In this document: positions 28,366 through 55,574 of the stretch, in pieces
How positions within the stretch are numbered: position 1 is the first letter of the stretch
Layout of the letters: each line of letters starts with the position of its first letter
Origin: Hydractinia symbiolongicarpus
Taxonomy: Eukaryota; Cnidaria; Hydrozoa; Anthoathecata; Hydractiniidae
Assembly: GCF_029227915.1 (NCBI RefSeq)
Contig: NC_079879.1
Span: forward strand, 17,298,001-17,362,000
Direction of reading: 5' to 3'
Length of the DNA: 64,000 nucleotides
Made by a program: the position numbers and the translations under genes
The notes under the pieces: generated by a model
Database searches by the model: none
The model's input: only the letters and a program-made list of their open reading frames with translations
What the model was told of the DNA's origin: nothing

Positions 28366-30432
28366 ACATAAGAAAAAATCGTTAAGTCACACAAAAAAGA
28401 TTATTGCAAAATATTCAGTTTCTAATGCATCATACCAAATTAGCTATTTAGTCTATTGCATACAGCAACTCTCCCAATGCGCAAACTTGCCGTGCATGAT
28501 AACAATGCAGTGTTTTCGAATTTAAAAATCGAATATATTTCAAACGGTAACGTAACAGATGTAAACATTGATTTAACTTTGTTTACATTAAGGTTTATTA
28601 TAACGACATCAACCACTTCGTAGCGTTAAAAACAGTAACAACGGAAAAATTACTTTTTACATTTTATATAAATTCTTCTCTACGATATACACGCTGTATT
28701 TTATAAAAATAGTGTTTTTTCGTTTCAGCCGTCATGTTCTTAACTTTCCCTGGTGTACTTGCCCATTGCTTTGGAGAGAAAAAGATTCAGTTTGTGAGAT
28801 ATATATACGCAATAAAAAAGTAAACTTTTAATTAAATTTGTGCATCATACAAATTTTTATATTAAAACAAACAATCAAGCTTAGACATATTCTTAGGATA
28901 TTCTGACCCATTGTTTAGAGTATATTCTTACAAAAAAAAAGTTCTTAACTTTCTTGACAAATACTATCCTCGTGGCCTAAAAATATATAATGTCTCAATA
29001 AAATAAAGCTTGCTATAAGTTGCTATAGCTATTGGCAAATTTCTTTTATATTTATTTAGAACAAACAATCGAGGTTGGACATGTTCTTAAGATATCTTTA
29101 ACTGACTCTGAGTATATTCTTACAAAAAAAAATGTTCAGGCTGAAGACAAAACATATTTAACTTCATATTTAAGGGAAAGTTTAGCTGGAAGGGTGTAAA
29201 CGGCTTAAAAACGTTATTCACCTAAATTTATTTCTCTACCAGATAATCTAAACAACACACCTGCTTTCTTTCGCTTTCTCAGTAGTAGCTAGAGTTCTCT
29301 GGATAAAAGTCCAATCAGTTTTTTTTTCTGCGATTGCTAAACTTGGCTTCATCCCAAAGAAAACAAATTGAAAATGTATAGCTAGCTACAATTGTCTGAT
29401 ACATTTCCAATCAGTTCTCTTTTTCAAGTTATCATCGTACGTTTTTCTTCTTTATAACAAATATTTCTGACAACCAACATAAACTTTTTATACTCGCTCG
29501 GCAACAACAGTAGCTCTACAACAACAGTTTTGTTTTTTACATTTGAGATTCAAATTATCATTCGAATTCGGTAGTTTTTTTAAAAAGAAAGCAACCTCGG
29601 TCCCAGAACAAAAAAATGATATAAGAAACAAATAAGCTTTAATCTAACCTCATGATGAGTAAACATTGTTTGAAATAACTTTTTTCAGGATTACTTTGAA
29701 AAAGAGACAACCTTCTTCGCTTCGGTTTTCATTTTTCAGTTGATAAACTTTGGTTCCGTGTGATACGGCGCGCACATGGTAAACCGGGGGTGAAATTAAA
29801 TTATTCTATCTATAACGACCAACGGGGCTTTTAAAACAAAAAAACAAATAAAGACATTAAAGAATAAAATAAAAATTAGCTTTAATAAAATAAAGAAAAA
29901 GAGTTTTTTTTTTTAAAGTAATAAGAAAAGAGAATTAAATATTTAAATAGTAACCCCCTGATTTGCGTTTTTCTTAACTTGGTAAATTTTAGCGTAACGC
30001 AACGTCGTAAGAAAGTGACCCGTGATTTGTGTGCTATGGCCTCACCGTGCGCACACACACACAAGGCGTATTAGTATATAGATTGACGTTAAAGTAGTGT
30101 TATTGACGTCGCGCCGTAACGTCAGAAAATTTAACATATTAGACATAAGTTTTTCGGCGACATCAAGGGAAAATGACGATATCCACTTTGCCTGTTACAA
30201 ACAGACACAGTCTCTGTATTATTATAAGAGATAATAATAGTAATCTACAAGACATGCATAATTAGAATCTGACAGTTGCTAAGCGATAAATTGGTTTTAT
30301 CTAAGGAAAGTTTGTACTTCAATGGGTCATTTAATAGATTTAATAAGCTTCTTTTGATATCAGCTGTTTCAGATTGCACGTATTTCTTGAGATAAAGTCT
30401 ATACTAATTTAGTATGAAAGTGGTACCAAGGA
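28366..30432. other. AT-rich spacer upstream of gene A
   Basis: No gene is supported. Near 28800-29170 two similar stretches (AAACAAACAATCAAGCTTAGACATATTCTTA and AGAACAAACAATCGAGGTTGGACATGTTCTTA) form a diverged direct repeat about 210 bp apart. A short CA-rich run (CACACACACACACA) lies near 30050. The promoter and 5' leader of gene A should lie in the last few hundred bases. Confidence 0.5.
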
Positions 30433-33400
30433 ATGGATGAAGAAGCAGACAACAGCGAAAAAAACTCTCAGGTAGCTTTGTTAATTTTCAATTTATTTAG
30501 GTTTCTTTAATATTAAGTTTGCTTTGGTTTATGCAATTAGCGATTAAGTTTGCTTTATAGACACTAAAAAATAATTTTTTTCTCTCTGCGTCTGTTCACA
30601 AAGCTTGCGCGTACCTTTAATGTTTCCAAACTGATTGGCGAGATCAACAAGGTTAGTTTTCGTGAAACTTAATAAAAATTCATGAGGGAATTGATTAGTT
30701 ATTTTGTTGAGAATAAATTTCGCGATTCATTGACATTAACAAAAATGTTTAAAACAATATAATTAAGTTTTTTCGGAGAAATTATACATAGATTCACTTA
30801 CACGAATAGTGTCTATCGTCAGTTCTTCCGGGAAATTGTCAGAAAGTATCGAACTTAAGGTTTAGAGTGAATATAAAATTTCTAACATTTATACCTCCAT
30901 TCTTTAATTAGACGTTAATTTTTATTTATTGTATTTATGTGGAAGAGTTTATTCGAAAGATGGTCAAAAACTGATAGTAAGTTATTACTGATTACGTTTC
31001 ATTGAGTTTGATTGTTATATGATTTATTATAATTAGAGAAACCTAAAATTTATTTCTTTATCTTAGACCTTTTTTATTTCTGTTTATTTGTGGAGGAGGG
31101 GATGGGCAATAGGCAATTTTATTATTCCATCAGTTATTTTTAAACAATTTTGTTCTAGATGTGGTATTTGTAGGACTTTTGCTTTTGCCACATTAGGAGA
31201 AGATGTGGAAAGTGTTGTTTTCGTTAAAGAACAGTTTTTTTTACATTCTTTCGTAGGTGGTTGGAAAAATGTTAAATGTTTTTTGAGACTTCCAACAAAT
31301 TTTTTTATAAAGAAACATCTCTTCTGATCTAAATGTACTTTAAAGGCAAATTAGGCAAATATATATGTAAAATAATAAACTTATAAGAATCCGTTTTTTT
31401 AGGGATGATGATGTCAGCAAAAGCTAAAGACGTCAAATCACTTTTTCTATTTTGGAACGTTTCTGTGCCAAGTTTCATAGTCGTAGCATTTGTTCTTTCT
31501 TAAATTTAATAGAAACGAGATCCAAAATTTGTTTTTAAGTATGAGCCTAGCGCGCCACGTATACTGTAAGGGCAAAGCAAATGCTGCACTAGACAGTTGA
31601 CTAAGACATTAAATCTATTCTTGTGTTTGGGGGATAAACAGAATTCGTTAGTCTGCCAAGTATTACACCCACACCCTTTAGCACAGGAGGCGAACGCGGT
31701 ACCCCAAGTTCAGCAGTCTGTCCAATTTGAATTTGGATGTATGTTTTTATTTCATTGTTTGGCTTTATAGATAACCCACGCGTATCTGCCAAACCAACTC
31801 AAACAAGTCAAAATGCATCAAAAGTATGCCAAAAGGGATTCCAAATTTCATCACCAATTAATCCAAACATATTTTCGAAACCATTGATAGGAAGAAAGCC
31901 ATTAAATGCGCCTACAAAATCACTAGCACCAACACACTCAGGTAATTATGCAAAACCTGTTTTAAAGCTAGTGACAACCTGTGTTGAAGTATATAACTAG
32001 AAGCTTTTAACTTAACCCCCTCTTCGGATCGGCTAAGCCCCACCCCTTCCAATTTTTTGTAATAACTTCTAAAATATACTGTTATGGGTTGAAAACTGAT
32101 GACTTTCGATCACTCTTAGTTAGCTTCAGGTTGTCAAGAAAAAAAGGTACAATTTTTTTTAAATATCCCTATTAACAATTCTAAAGTACCTCCTCTTCCC
32201 GCCTACCCTCTCCCATTGCTTTTTGGAGCCCCAGAAAGCTTGACTTGGATGAAATGTTCACAATTGATGTGCACGTGACAAAGGAAAAATTGCTTACGCT
32301 ATTCTTGAAAAATCCAACTTTGTAATGTAATTGTTGAATTTCTAACAACAGAAAAACCGCCAGTATCCCAAAAACCAAGCAGAAAATGTCAAGCCACACC
32401 TAAAATACCACAAAAAGTATTAACTTGTTCAACTGGAATGCCTACAAAACCTTCTAAAATGGATGTCCCTTCAAGGGTGTTTAAAAAACCGAACCCAAGC
32501 AATGAAGTACAAGCCAATAAACCAAATATATCAATAAAAGATAGTAAAGCAATGTTTGAAGCCAGAAAACAAAGTGATGTACAGTTGGAATCTTCAAAAG
32601 GTATTGTGAAGCATTATATTTAGCCTAATAGCTCTAATTCTAGTTTAAGCAAGAGTAAAGAAATGTCTATTATTTTTTGCTACATACATTATTATGCTAG
32701 TTGAAAGTCACGTTCTTACCTAAACGCACGGAACAGTATCGTGCTACTTTTGACGATAAAACTTACGACCAAATAGTGTCGGACAACTCACATTATAAAT
32801 TAATAATTTAGTTTAGTTGATTGCCTTCATCGTAACACTTTTTTCCTCTTTTGTCACACTACTAAACTGTCTCACGTGTAACTTAAGTTTAAGTTCGATC
32901 TCTAATTACTTAGATTATTTAGCTGAATTTCCCAAAAGCTGTTTTTCAAATTAATTTTAATTTATAATAAATAGAAATAGAGCATCGCATCAAATGACAT
33001 TTTACATCTACAATGCTTTAAAAACACACAAAATTCTTTCTATTTTAGAACCAATTTTGCTACTTTTGCCGACACAGAAGTTAAAAAAATCCTTGTTGTT
33101 TAGTATTTGTGGTTGCGATAGACACTGAATGAATCCTCCTTTTTAATATATATAAAAAATATAACAATACAAATCGTAATACCACAAAGGGTTTTTTCTT
33201 TGCGGGTCAAAAGGCGGACAGTGTAGACTAATTTTTCCTGCTATAGTATACACCTAGAATTTGCATTGATTCGTCGCGGTGGATTCAGAATAAGCTCCTC
33301 GTGTTTTCATATCACATATTTAAATAATTCTTACTTTCTAAGTCGCGATCTGCTATTAAACGTTTTAAGCTAAAATAATTTGTGTTACATCCGTAACCTA

Positions 33401-34915
33401 AACAGCGTTATAAGGAGTAAATAAGTAACGTTACATATCTTTAAACTACAGAGTGGTCATGACTTTCTTCCTTGTTTTGCCGTTAAATACATAACTATTT
33501 TAAAATTGCATTTTTTTACCTCAAGATACGTCCTTCAGAAAAAGAATACCTGAAACGAACAAACATGTAAGTTGTCCTTTATGTTGTTGTACTAAAACTA
33601 TTTTTGCTCGCTATGTTATGAATGCATTGAGAGCAACACTGGGCGCTTTTAGGTTGGGTGCTGGCCTACCTAAGTGTTGTCGATTTTTTCTCGCTGCGTT
33701 GATAATGCAATAGAAGGCAAGCACTCAGCTCTTATAGATTGGAGGCTGCTCTACCCAGGTGTTTTTGGACTACAGCTTCTGATTGCCTTATAGATTCACT
33801 CGGTAGCTGAAATGAGTCTGCATGGATTTTTTTAATGACCTTTCTGTCAAGAAGGTCAATGCGAAGCCCCCTATAGTTCTTATTGTTGACTACAATGGAT
33901 AAAATTCTCGTTTGTTTTACGTTGGTCCTCTTAGTTTACGCCCTTCTCGCGCTCCTTTTAAACCTAAGGAAGCAATATTATGCGATGAGTGTTTTCCGAA
34001 ATACGCCTATACGTTTTTTACATTTTTGCCTTATTTATGGATTTTGCAATGTCTTTGCAGTTTCAAAGTTCACATTTTTATATTAGAGGCTATGTAGGCA
34101 TTGGTATTAAAAAGATTTTTTTTTATTTATTTATTTCATTGTGATGCAAAACACCCGGAATAAATCTTAAAAGAAAAAATGTCTATTTGGTGCCCTATTG
34201 CTCCAATATAGCTGCAACCTGTAATGGGTTAAGCAATTATGCCGGTGCCACATAAAATAGCACTACTTATACACGACTTTTTATGAGTAATCTTTTCATT
34301 GCAAACATTTGCCAAAAATCAAAGACCTCTATGTTTTAGGTTAAACCCGATGGCACAGAAAGAAAGCTATTAAAAATAAAAGAGGATTTAAAGATATGTC
34401 AAGAAAAAGCGTACGAAGAAGGTTACAAAAGGACCGATAGCATTCTGAGGCCTGTGGGAAAATTTCATCCGTTGTCAAAAAAAAATGAGGAAAGCAAAGA
34501 ATCTAATGATCCGTCGGGTTCTTTATTGCCGATGAGAAACCTGAAAGACTATTCTATGCAAGAATGCAGTCAACCATTGGAAGAAAAAGACTCAGCCGGG
34601 GTTAATCATATTGGAAAGAATTTATCAAACAGTTTAGAATCTGATAATTTAAAACTTAAATTACACGAAGCTGAACGAGAGATTCGTATTAAAACCGAGA
34701 TTCTGAATAAAATTCAGGCTGATTTCATAACTTCTCAAAAAGCGATAGCTGCAAAAAACGTAGAATTAAAGTCTCTCCATGTGCAGTTAGCCAAAACAAA
34801 AAGGCAAAATCATGAAGAACAAAAGCAGTTGAAAACAGAACTAGCTAATACGCAAGCTGAATTTGAGCTTGTCAAATTGAAACTTGTTGAAGTATTTGGT
34901 AAGCTTTTAGGATAA
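30433..34915 (+). CDS. Gene A: spliced Pro/Lys-rich protein ending in a coiled coil
   Basis: Proposed exons are 30433-30471 (M-D-E-E-A-D-N-S-E-K), 30604-30651 (L-A-R-T-F-N-V-S-K), 31771-31941, 32352-32600, 33526-33566 and 34340-34915. GT and AG borders are present, and the last four exons join in phase. A phase gap between exons 2 and 3 means a small exon is missing or exon 2 is misplaced. The middle is rich in K-P-S and K-P-N motifs (Q-K-P-S-R-K, N-K-P-N). The last exon is a heptad-like coiled coil ending F-G-K-L-L-G. No enzyme or SH2 domain is seen. Its exon pattern and composition mirror the start of gene B (S-x-A-x-x-V-x-Q-K-G in both; D-S-K-A-M-F-E-A-R-K against A-K-T-M-F-E-R-K), so the two look like tandem relatives. 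Function unknown; probably a scaffold. Confidence 0.55.
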
Positions 34916-36925
34916 AATAAGATATGTAGCTAACAGAGAAGTTGATAACAAATATGCTTGATGACTTTCGCAACACTTCAATATTGAATAGTAGTTTCCT
35001 CCATTGATGTATCAGGACGTATACTCCATCTAAAATGCAGTGTACAAATTATTCAAAGACTACAAGTTGAGAATATTTTGATGAATAAAAGAACGAAAAG
35101 GAAAAGAACACGTCCTTTATATATCATAATGTAATATGATAATTATGTAAAGTAATGTAAATGGTGGAGGGGGGGTGATGAAATAAAGCTCCCTTGCGCT
35201 ATAAATGCGGAAGTTCTTATGCTTACGTGTTAACCCTATTCGACCCGGGGATTTTCGAACATATTTTGAGCAGGGGCCCTCAAAAACTAAATTTTGCTTA
35301 TATCAGCTCCTTTTTTTGTGACGGCATCGAAATCTTGAAATTTGTTCAAAATACCACTATCTGCCTATTATTTATTTACTTTAGTCCTAGAGCGAATTTT
35401 AACATTCTGTTTGAAGTTTCTTAAAGCTGAATAAAAGTTATATAACTATTTATTTTCGGTTTTTACAGGTCGCATGAAAAGATGCAAAAAATTGCCAGAA
35501 ATCCGTTTTTCCCGATTTTCGGGTTAAATCCAAAAAAATCGAAAAGTCGGAATAATCACGGTCCACAACATGCGGAAGGATTAACCTTAATGAAACAAAG
35601 TGGTGTTGCAAGTTTCAAATTCTAAGGATAATATTAACAAGAGTTATTATCTGGAAAGTATGAGGCCTAAAAATTTGGCATGCAGGTGTCTAATAAATAA
35701 ATGTTGAAACAATTAGTATCATAGCCATGCAACAGAGCATAAAGGAGTTATTTATAAAAAATTGTCAGAAAACCGGACCGAATAGAGTTTAAATTTAACA
35801 TGCTTGTAGTTTTAATAAAAACAGATGTCATGTAAAAAATAAAATAATTGCAAACAATTAAAATTTCTCAAGCATCACTGACCATATGGCCTTAATTCGT
35901 GGTGGATTTATTCACCAAATAGGAAAAATTTGCATATCAAAGAATGAATTTTGATGACGTCATCATGATCGGGAATGACGTGGTCATTTCGCTACATCGA
36001 TTTTTCTTTCAAATCTGATCTGTATTTTATTCCTCTGACTCACATATCTCATTGGCAACAACTTAGCAGCAACTGGCAAAAGTTGCCCCCTCCAAAAAAT
36101 GCAATACCTCTTTACAAGCCTCAATGAATGTTAGGAAAAAGTCACAAAATTTCAGCCCTCAATTACGTTTCAAAGAAAATTTATGCTTAGCCAAAGAAGC
36201 CGCGGGCACTTTATTCTTCCCTTGTGTTAATAGGGTTTAAAAAATACCCACATTTATGGTAAAATAATCTGTGAATACAAAGTTTATTGAAGTAGAAAAA
36301 ATTTTCTGTCGTATGACGAAAAAAATACATCCTTCACTGGATTTTTATACGCTTATGAGAGGGTAATGATAATGTTTTAAATAATTTGATACACTTTAGT
36401 CGAAACTGTTTTGTAGTATCTATAATGCGTAAAATTGATTTAAACACCTTGTTTCTAAGTTGCTGTTTACCACAATTACAGTGTTTTTTTTAACGTTCTT
36501 AATAATTTAGTCTGTGTCGCATCTTTCTGTTGGATAAAGGTATTAAAACAAATGCATTAATCGAAAAAAAGTAAAATCATACGATTCCTTTTATCTTACA
36601 ATTTTAAACTTTTCCCTCTAGTGAGCAGAGTCGCAGGGTCGAGGCCAAAAGGCTTTATCTACACCTGAAATTCAGGAGTATTTGAAACGAAACTTTCTGT
36701 CTGACAGTATCTAAGAGATAAAATCTTTCCATTGTAATGAGGATAATGTCTTGTTTAGAGACAAAGTTCATGCTTTTATGTGCAGTAACTAAAAGAAATC
36801 TAAGTTTTCGTCATTAAAGGTTTTTAATTAACTTGTGTGAAAAAATAAGGATAGATAGATTGCAATGTATTGAAAGTTGAAGTTTATACTAGTTCGACTT
36901 GCAAAGTGATATTAAAGAAAACATA
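34916..36925. other. Spacer between genes A and B
   Basis: No coding gene is recognised. Bases 35190-35560 contain T-rich and A-rich sequence with CGATTTTTCCC-like stretches. The promoter of gene B should lie just before 36926. Nothing here has a clear RNA fold. Confidence 0.45.
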
Positions 36926-51620
<14,695 letters not shown>

Positions 51621-53270
51621 TCACATGTATTATATTACGAATGAACGAGGGTGATACTTTGAACGCCGACGCAATTAAAAATATTTGTAGCAGATCAAGA
51701 TGGAAAACTTGATGGTGTTGATAGAGTCAATACTTACATATGCATATTTTTTTATGTAAAAGTTTTATAGGTATAATAAGTACTTTATAATGATGAAACG
51801 TATTCTAAGATTTTTTTGTGCTGTTTTTCTTGTCCTACTCGCAAACGAAATCGTCTAACACAACAGAGCAGCATACAAAATTATTTCCACTTCCCTTTTA
51901 ATTCGTTCAGTCGGAGATGTTTTACAAATCAAGTGCTTCTCAATAATAAATAGAAAATTCTTACCGAAATGAATTGCACAGTACTTGAATGAACGTTGTT
52001 TATATAAATATAAGAACGTGAACAAGTAAAAGCCGGCGTTTCTTTTTAAAATAGAGATCTCAAAGATAAACTTTTAGATTTTTTTACGGAAGTCTATTGT
52101 TGCTAAACGATTATGAGTATTCTGAAACTTACAATAAACATCGCATCTGGAACAATAGCTCCCTGTGCGTCAGTGAGCAACCTATGCTTTTTTGAAGAAG
52201 CCTCCGTAGCTTAATGGTTTAATGGTTCCCTGACATATGTTTTAATATTGAATTGTACCATTGCTATTACTTTTGTACTATGTGCGCCCCTCTCTCCATT
52301 TCCAGGTTAAAAAAACCTAAAAAGTCTACACTTTTGAAAGTAAAATTGCTATTATAAAAATGGTCATTGCAGTAAGAAGGTGTTCTTATGAGATGTCCAT
52401 TGTAAGAAAATAACCACTAAACGAAGTTCACAATTGCGTGTGTCACCTGAACACCGTAATTATGACACGAAAATAATACTTCCTGTTGTTAATATTGTTT
52501 ACACAGAAGCAGGTTTTAAAATCAAAAACTTCGATATTCTAGTTTAAATAATGTTAGAAAGGGAACCAGATTGTGCGTTATTTATTTTTGATTTTTTAAA
52601 ACACTTTGATGAATGTGAAAGAAAAAGCAAGAGGAGAGTTTTTGAGAAGAATACATGTAATCCACCCCCTTTCCCAGGGATTTTTGCTCTTTTGATGCAA
52701 GAGAAGACGACAAAAAGTACCTTGGTATTGTTTGCCAATATATGTCCAGATTATGCAGACACGTCACAAGTGAGACGTTAGTTTATGCGACTAACAATGG
52801 CGGAATTTTAGCGGCCACAAAGAGGCAGGCAATTATTGAACAAATATTATAAAATGGAGACGTGGTTATAAAAAAAACATATTCATCAAAAAAGAACGTA
52901 GAATGACTTAGAATTTGTAACTTATCGTAGAATTTATTTTATCGTACGCAATATATAAAACACAAAAATATATGGCAATGGTAATGTTATTTAGCATCTG
53001 CTACGACACTTATTTGTAGTTTTATAATTATAGTAAGAAAATAGTAGAATATTCAAACAATTGACAAAAGTTCAAAGTTTTAAAGGGCATGGTTACACAT
53101 TCCCTGGGTTGAAACCAACCCCACGCTTGGTTAAGTTGTACTTAGTAGTTGCATGTGTTAGAGATAGGGAAATGTTGCTTCTAGCGCAACGCACATCTCG
53201 CGCACGCCACAATCAAACACAACAAATCCCCACCAATCCGGTACCATGCAGCGCATATCAATAATATATG
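51621..53270. other. Spacer between gene B and Polinton copy 3
   Basis: No gene recognised. The 3' UTR of gene B should occupy the first part; AATAAA-like signals are frequent. Near 52198 GCCTCCGTAGCTTAATGGTTTAATGG resembles the start of a tRNA-derived repeat, without a B box. An open frame at 52551-52781 shows no family signal. Confidence 0.45.
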
Positions 53271-53360
53271 CCTAATAATCAATACATAGCCATGATTATA
53301 TCCCTAATTATCAATATATAACCATGATTATATCCCTAATAATCAACGCGGTGCCATACC
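53271..53360. repeat. 32-bp tandem repeat, about 2.5 units
   Basis: Units begin CCTAATAATCAATACATAGCC, then CCTAATTATCAATATATAACC, then CCTAATAATCAACGCGG. They immediately precede Polinton copy 3. Confidence 0.75.
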
Positions 53361-53380
53361 AACATCATCAATGCTGCAAA

Positions 53381-53551
53381 TGAGTAATTTTCTAGCGCAA
53401 TTCCCTAATAATCAACGCGCACAACTCAGGGAATTCCCCAATGATACTAGTATTCATCAAAAATCCAAGGCATGCGCAACAAAGATACGCTAATTCGAGC
53501 ATAATGAAATCGTCTGACAAAACAAAAAATTGTATAATATAAAGAGAGGAG
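53381..53551 (+). promoter_or_regulatory. Upstream region of copy 3 with kappaB site
   Basis: GGGAATTCCC at 53429-53438 is a perfect palindromic NF-kappaB consensus, about 113 bp before the first start. TTTCTAGCGC near 53390 is shared with copy 2. GCATGCGC lies near 53473. TGTATAATATAAAG lies just upstream of the ATG. Confidence 0.5.
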
Positions 53552-54519
53552 ATGGATATATTGAGTTTGAATTAACTTAAAGAGGTTGCAAAAAAGAGAG
53601 GTCTTCAATATTATTCAGAATTGAATAAGAATGCTCTACTTAATATAGTCCTGAAAGATATTGATTACCATTGTAAGTTCAATAATGATTTTATTAAAAA
53701 CCCACGCCTAATTGTACGTACACCAGACCGCTTTTTAACGCAGCATATGTCCAATAATGCCGTTCTTAAAAATCCGTATATGCTCAAATATGTACTGGAT
53801 CATACTCGAGTTTGTACCGGATCAATTCATAACGCAAGACATGTGTAATGAGGCTGTTGAGGAGTATTTTGAGATGTTCGAGTTTGTACCGGATCGGTTC
53901 AAGACGCAGGACATGTGTAACTGGGCTGTTGAACAAGACTCCGGTAATCTGGCATTTGAATCGAATATGTTCAAGACGCAAGACATGTGTAATAATGCAG
54001 TTGAGGAGGATCCCTGGGCGCTCATGCATGTACAGGATCGGTTCATGGCCAGAGACATATGCTGCGAAGCTTTTAATGAGACCCCTTGTACGATCGAGTA
54101 TATCCCCAACAGGCTCAAGACGCAAGCCATGTGTAATGCGGTTGTTGAAAAGGATCCCCAGATGCTTGAGTATATTCCGGACCAATTCATAACGCAAGAT
54201 ATGTGTGATAAAGATGTTTGGGAGATACCCGAGATGTTAGGGGATGTACCGGATCATTTCAAGACGGAGGATATGTGCGATAGGGCCACTAGTGAAAAAC
54301 CCCTGGTGTTCATAAGCGTACCAAACAGATTCAAGACGGAGTATATGTATATGGCCTAGGGCCGTTATAAAAAACCTTCCGAACGCCTACTATAAGAAGC
54401 AGGATTCTAGGTATAAAATTAAGGAGAATCTTCTTCCAATAGCCTGGCATCCTGATAGAGTCATCGATTGGTGCTTTTCAGAGGATGAAAAGGTGGATCT
54501 TGAAAAGTTGTGGAGTTAA
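53552..54519 (+). pseudogene. SAP-like plus 'KTQEMC' repeat protein, copy 3
   Basis: ATG at 53552 starts a segment fitting a SAP/Rho-N two-helix domain (L-K-E-V-A-K-K-R-G-L-Q-Y-Y, then L-N-K-N-A-L-L), interrupted early by an in-frame TAA (53573-53575). About nine 24-residue units follow (F-K-T-Q-D-M-C-N, then A-V-E-E-D-P-W-A-L, then V-P-D-R). A frame change near 53800-53820 probably reflects a small internal deletion. The main frame ends at 54359. The C-terminal module (L-L-P-I-A-W-H-P-D-R, then D-W-C-F-S-E-D-E-K, then L-W-S) reads in a shifted frame to TAA 54517-54519. Copies 1 and 2 lack the SAP-like start. Confidence 0.68.
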
Positions 54520-54533
54520 ATGGAGGTCAAGGT

Positions 54534-54558
54534 TATCTTACAACATAGTTGTAAGATA
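54534..54558. terminator. 11-bp perfect hairpin after the KTQEMC gene
   Basis: TATCTTACAAC (54534-54544) and GTTGTAAGATA (54548-54558) around the loop ATA, 15 bases after the stop and 9 bases before the next start. Confidence 0.55.
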
Positions 54559-54567
54559 CTATAGTAA

Positions 54568-54771
54568 ATGTGCATCAACTTTCAGGAAATATTTGATATA
54601 TTTGGAAGTACAGTAGTCATGACATTTATAGCCGGTATTGGTCTCTCCGTCCCACTAATGGCGTTGGCCCTGGTACAAGAATTGGAGAAGGAGAAGGATA
54701 ATGAACGGAGGATTCAGGACCTAGAGGTTCGTCTTGATGACTTAGAAATAAATGGATGCACAACAATGTAA
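54568..54771 (+). CDS. Small single-pass membrane protein (67 residues)
   Basis: Intact frame from ATG 54568 to TAA 54769-54771. A hydrophobic segment (V-V-M-T-F-I-A-G-I-G-L-S-V-P-L-M-A-L-A) is followed by a charged helical tail (E-L-E-K-E-K-D-N-E-R-R, then V-R-L-D-D-L-E). It overlaps the next gene by 20 bases in another frame, a compact viral-style arrangement. No counterpart exists in copies 1 and 2. Function unknown; it is short enough that chance cannot be fully excluded. Confidence 0.5.
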   Translation: MCINFQEIFDIFGSTVVMTFIAGIGLSVPLMALALVQELEKEKDNERRIQDLEVRLDDLEINGCTTM

Positions 54772-54964
54772 TGACTGTGAATGTATGCTGGATGAATATG
54801 ACAGATGTAGATGCGGCCAAAGGTTTGTGATAAATGGTAAATTATTGTGCTGGCAGTGCTACCATGAATATAATACGTATAATGGGGGCGGCTGTGCGTG
54901 CACAATGACATGCAATCCTCTGACATCATTCGAAATATGCAATAAACAAGATGCTGAAATTTGA
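54752..54964 (+). CDS. Small Cys-rich, probably zinc-binding protein, copy 3
   Basis: Intact 70 residues from ATG 54752 (GAAATAA leader) to TGA 54962-54964. Family layout: C-N-D-C, Y-D-R-C-R-C-G-Q-R, L-C-W-Q-C-Y, T-Y-N-G-G-G-C-A-C, followed by a longer tail than in copies 1 and 2. The start overlaps the end of the small membrane protein gene and the end overlaps the start of the next gene (54951) by 14 bases. Confidence 0.7.
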   Translation: MDAQQCNDCECMLDEYDRCRCGQRFVINGKLLCWQCYHEYNTYNGGGCACTMTCNPLTSFEICNKQDAEI

Positions 54965-55515
54965 GAACGAACTTGTTAACACTAAATTATTCTACAACTT
55001 TGTTCCTACGTTTACAGACATCAATGATATCAATTTAAAATACCTGACTGTATCAGAAGCCAGGCCTGCCAATGGTGGGAAGGATCAAAGGTATGTGGTG
55101 GGCTACCATACGCAGGACCTCGTGGTAGCCCTTAGGGTGAAAACACCGAAAATATGGTCCCCACATGGGGTGACCAAGTATAATGCAAATGCATCACCGG
55201 CAATGGGTCTGGCTTTGAGGAGTATCCGGATTGGGTTGCGAAGCACCGCCAAATATGGCAAAAAATCGAAGAGCTGATCTGCGGGCAGTTGACAACGGAG
55301 CCAGTGAAAAAGGACCGTTATGTGAATGCCAAACTCCGGTACCACAAAAACGCGATTACCACTAAATTTTATGGTATGCCGGTACCCTATGATGAGCCTT
55401 GCCAAATCGTGCAATTCTGGGTATTTCATCGGTGTATGTGCAAGGTAAAAACCACTACCCTCAGGTACACATCACAGAATGCCGGTATAAGACTTTAAAA
55501 AGAAATGGCTGTTAA
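54951..55515 (+). pseudogene. Acidic-tailed family protein, copy 3 (longest)
   Basis: ATG at 54951 (GCAATAAACAAG leader) begins M-L-K-F-E-N-E and runs about 90 residues: V-V-A-L-R-V-K-T-P-K-I-W, then G-V-T-K-Y-N. A frameshift near 55215 leads to a second frame (Y-V-N-A-K-L-R-Y, then G-M-P-V-P-Y-D-E-P) and another near 55420 to the final segment (Q-G-K-N-H-Y-P-Q-V-H-I, then C-R-Y-K), with TAA at 55513-55515. Alternating hydrophobic strands give a beta-rich character. The K-T-P-K, then G-V-T-K-Y arrangement recalls single-strand-DNA-binding-like proteins of large DNA viruses, but this is tentative. The acidic tail of copies 1 and 2 is absent. Confidence 0.5.
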
Positions 55516-55531
55516 GTGAGGATTAAAATCC

Positions 55532-55569
55532 ATATATTTTAGAAGCCCTGTATGGCCTATAAAATATAT
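55532..55569. terminator. 10-bp-stem hairpin between convergent genes
   Basis: ATATATTTTA (55532-55541) and TAAAATATAT (55560-55569) flank an 18-base loop. It lies between the plus-strand stop (55513-55515) and the minus-strand stop (55575-55577). Confidence 0.5.
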
Positions 55570-55574
55570 AAAAA

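Noticed and set aside
33883-34097. Two overlapping hydrophobic or Cys-containing frames
   Set aside because: Neither matches a family; they lie in an intron of gene A between well-supported exons.
52196-52235. tRNA-like start GCCTCCGTAGCTTAATGG
   Set aside because: No B box or cloverleaf follows; at best a SINE fragment.
54568-54771. Chance frame for the small membrane protein
   Set aside because: Kept as a low-confidence gene because of its clear membrane helix, charged helical tail and compact overlap with the next gene; a chance origin remains possible.
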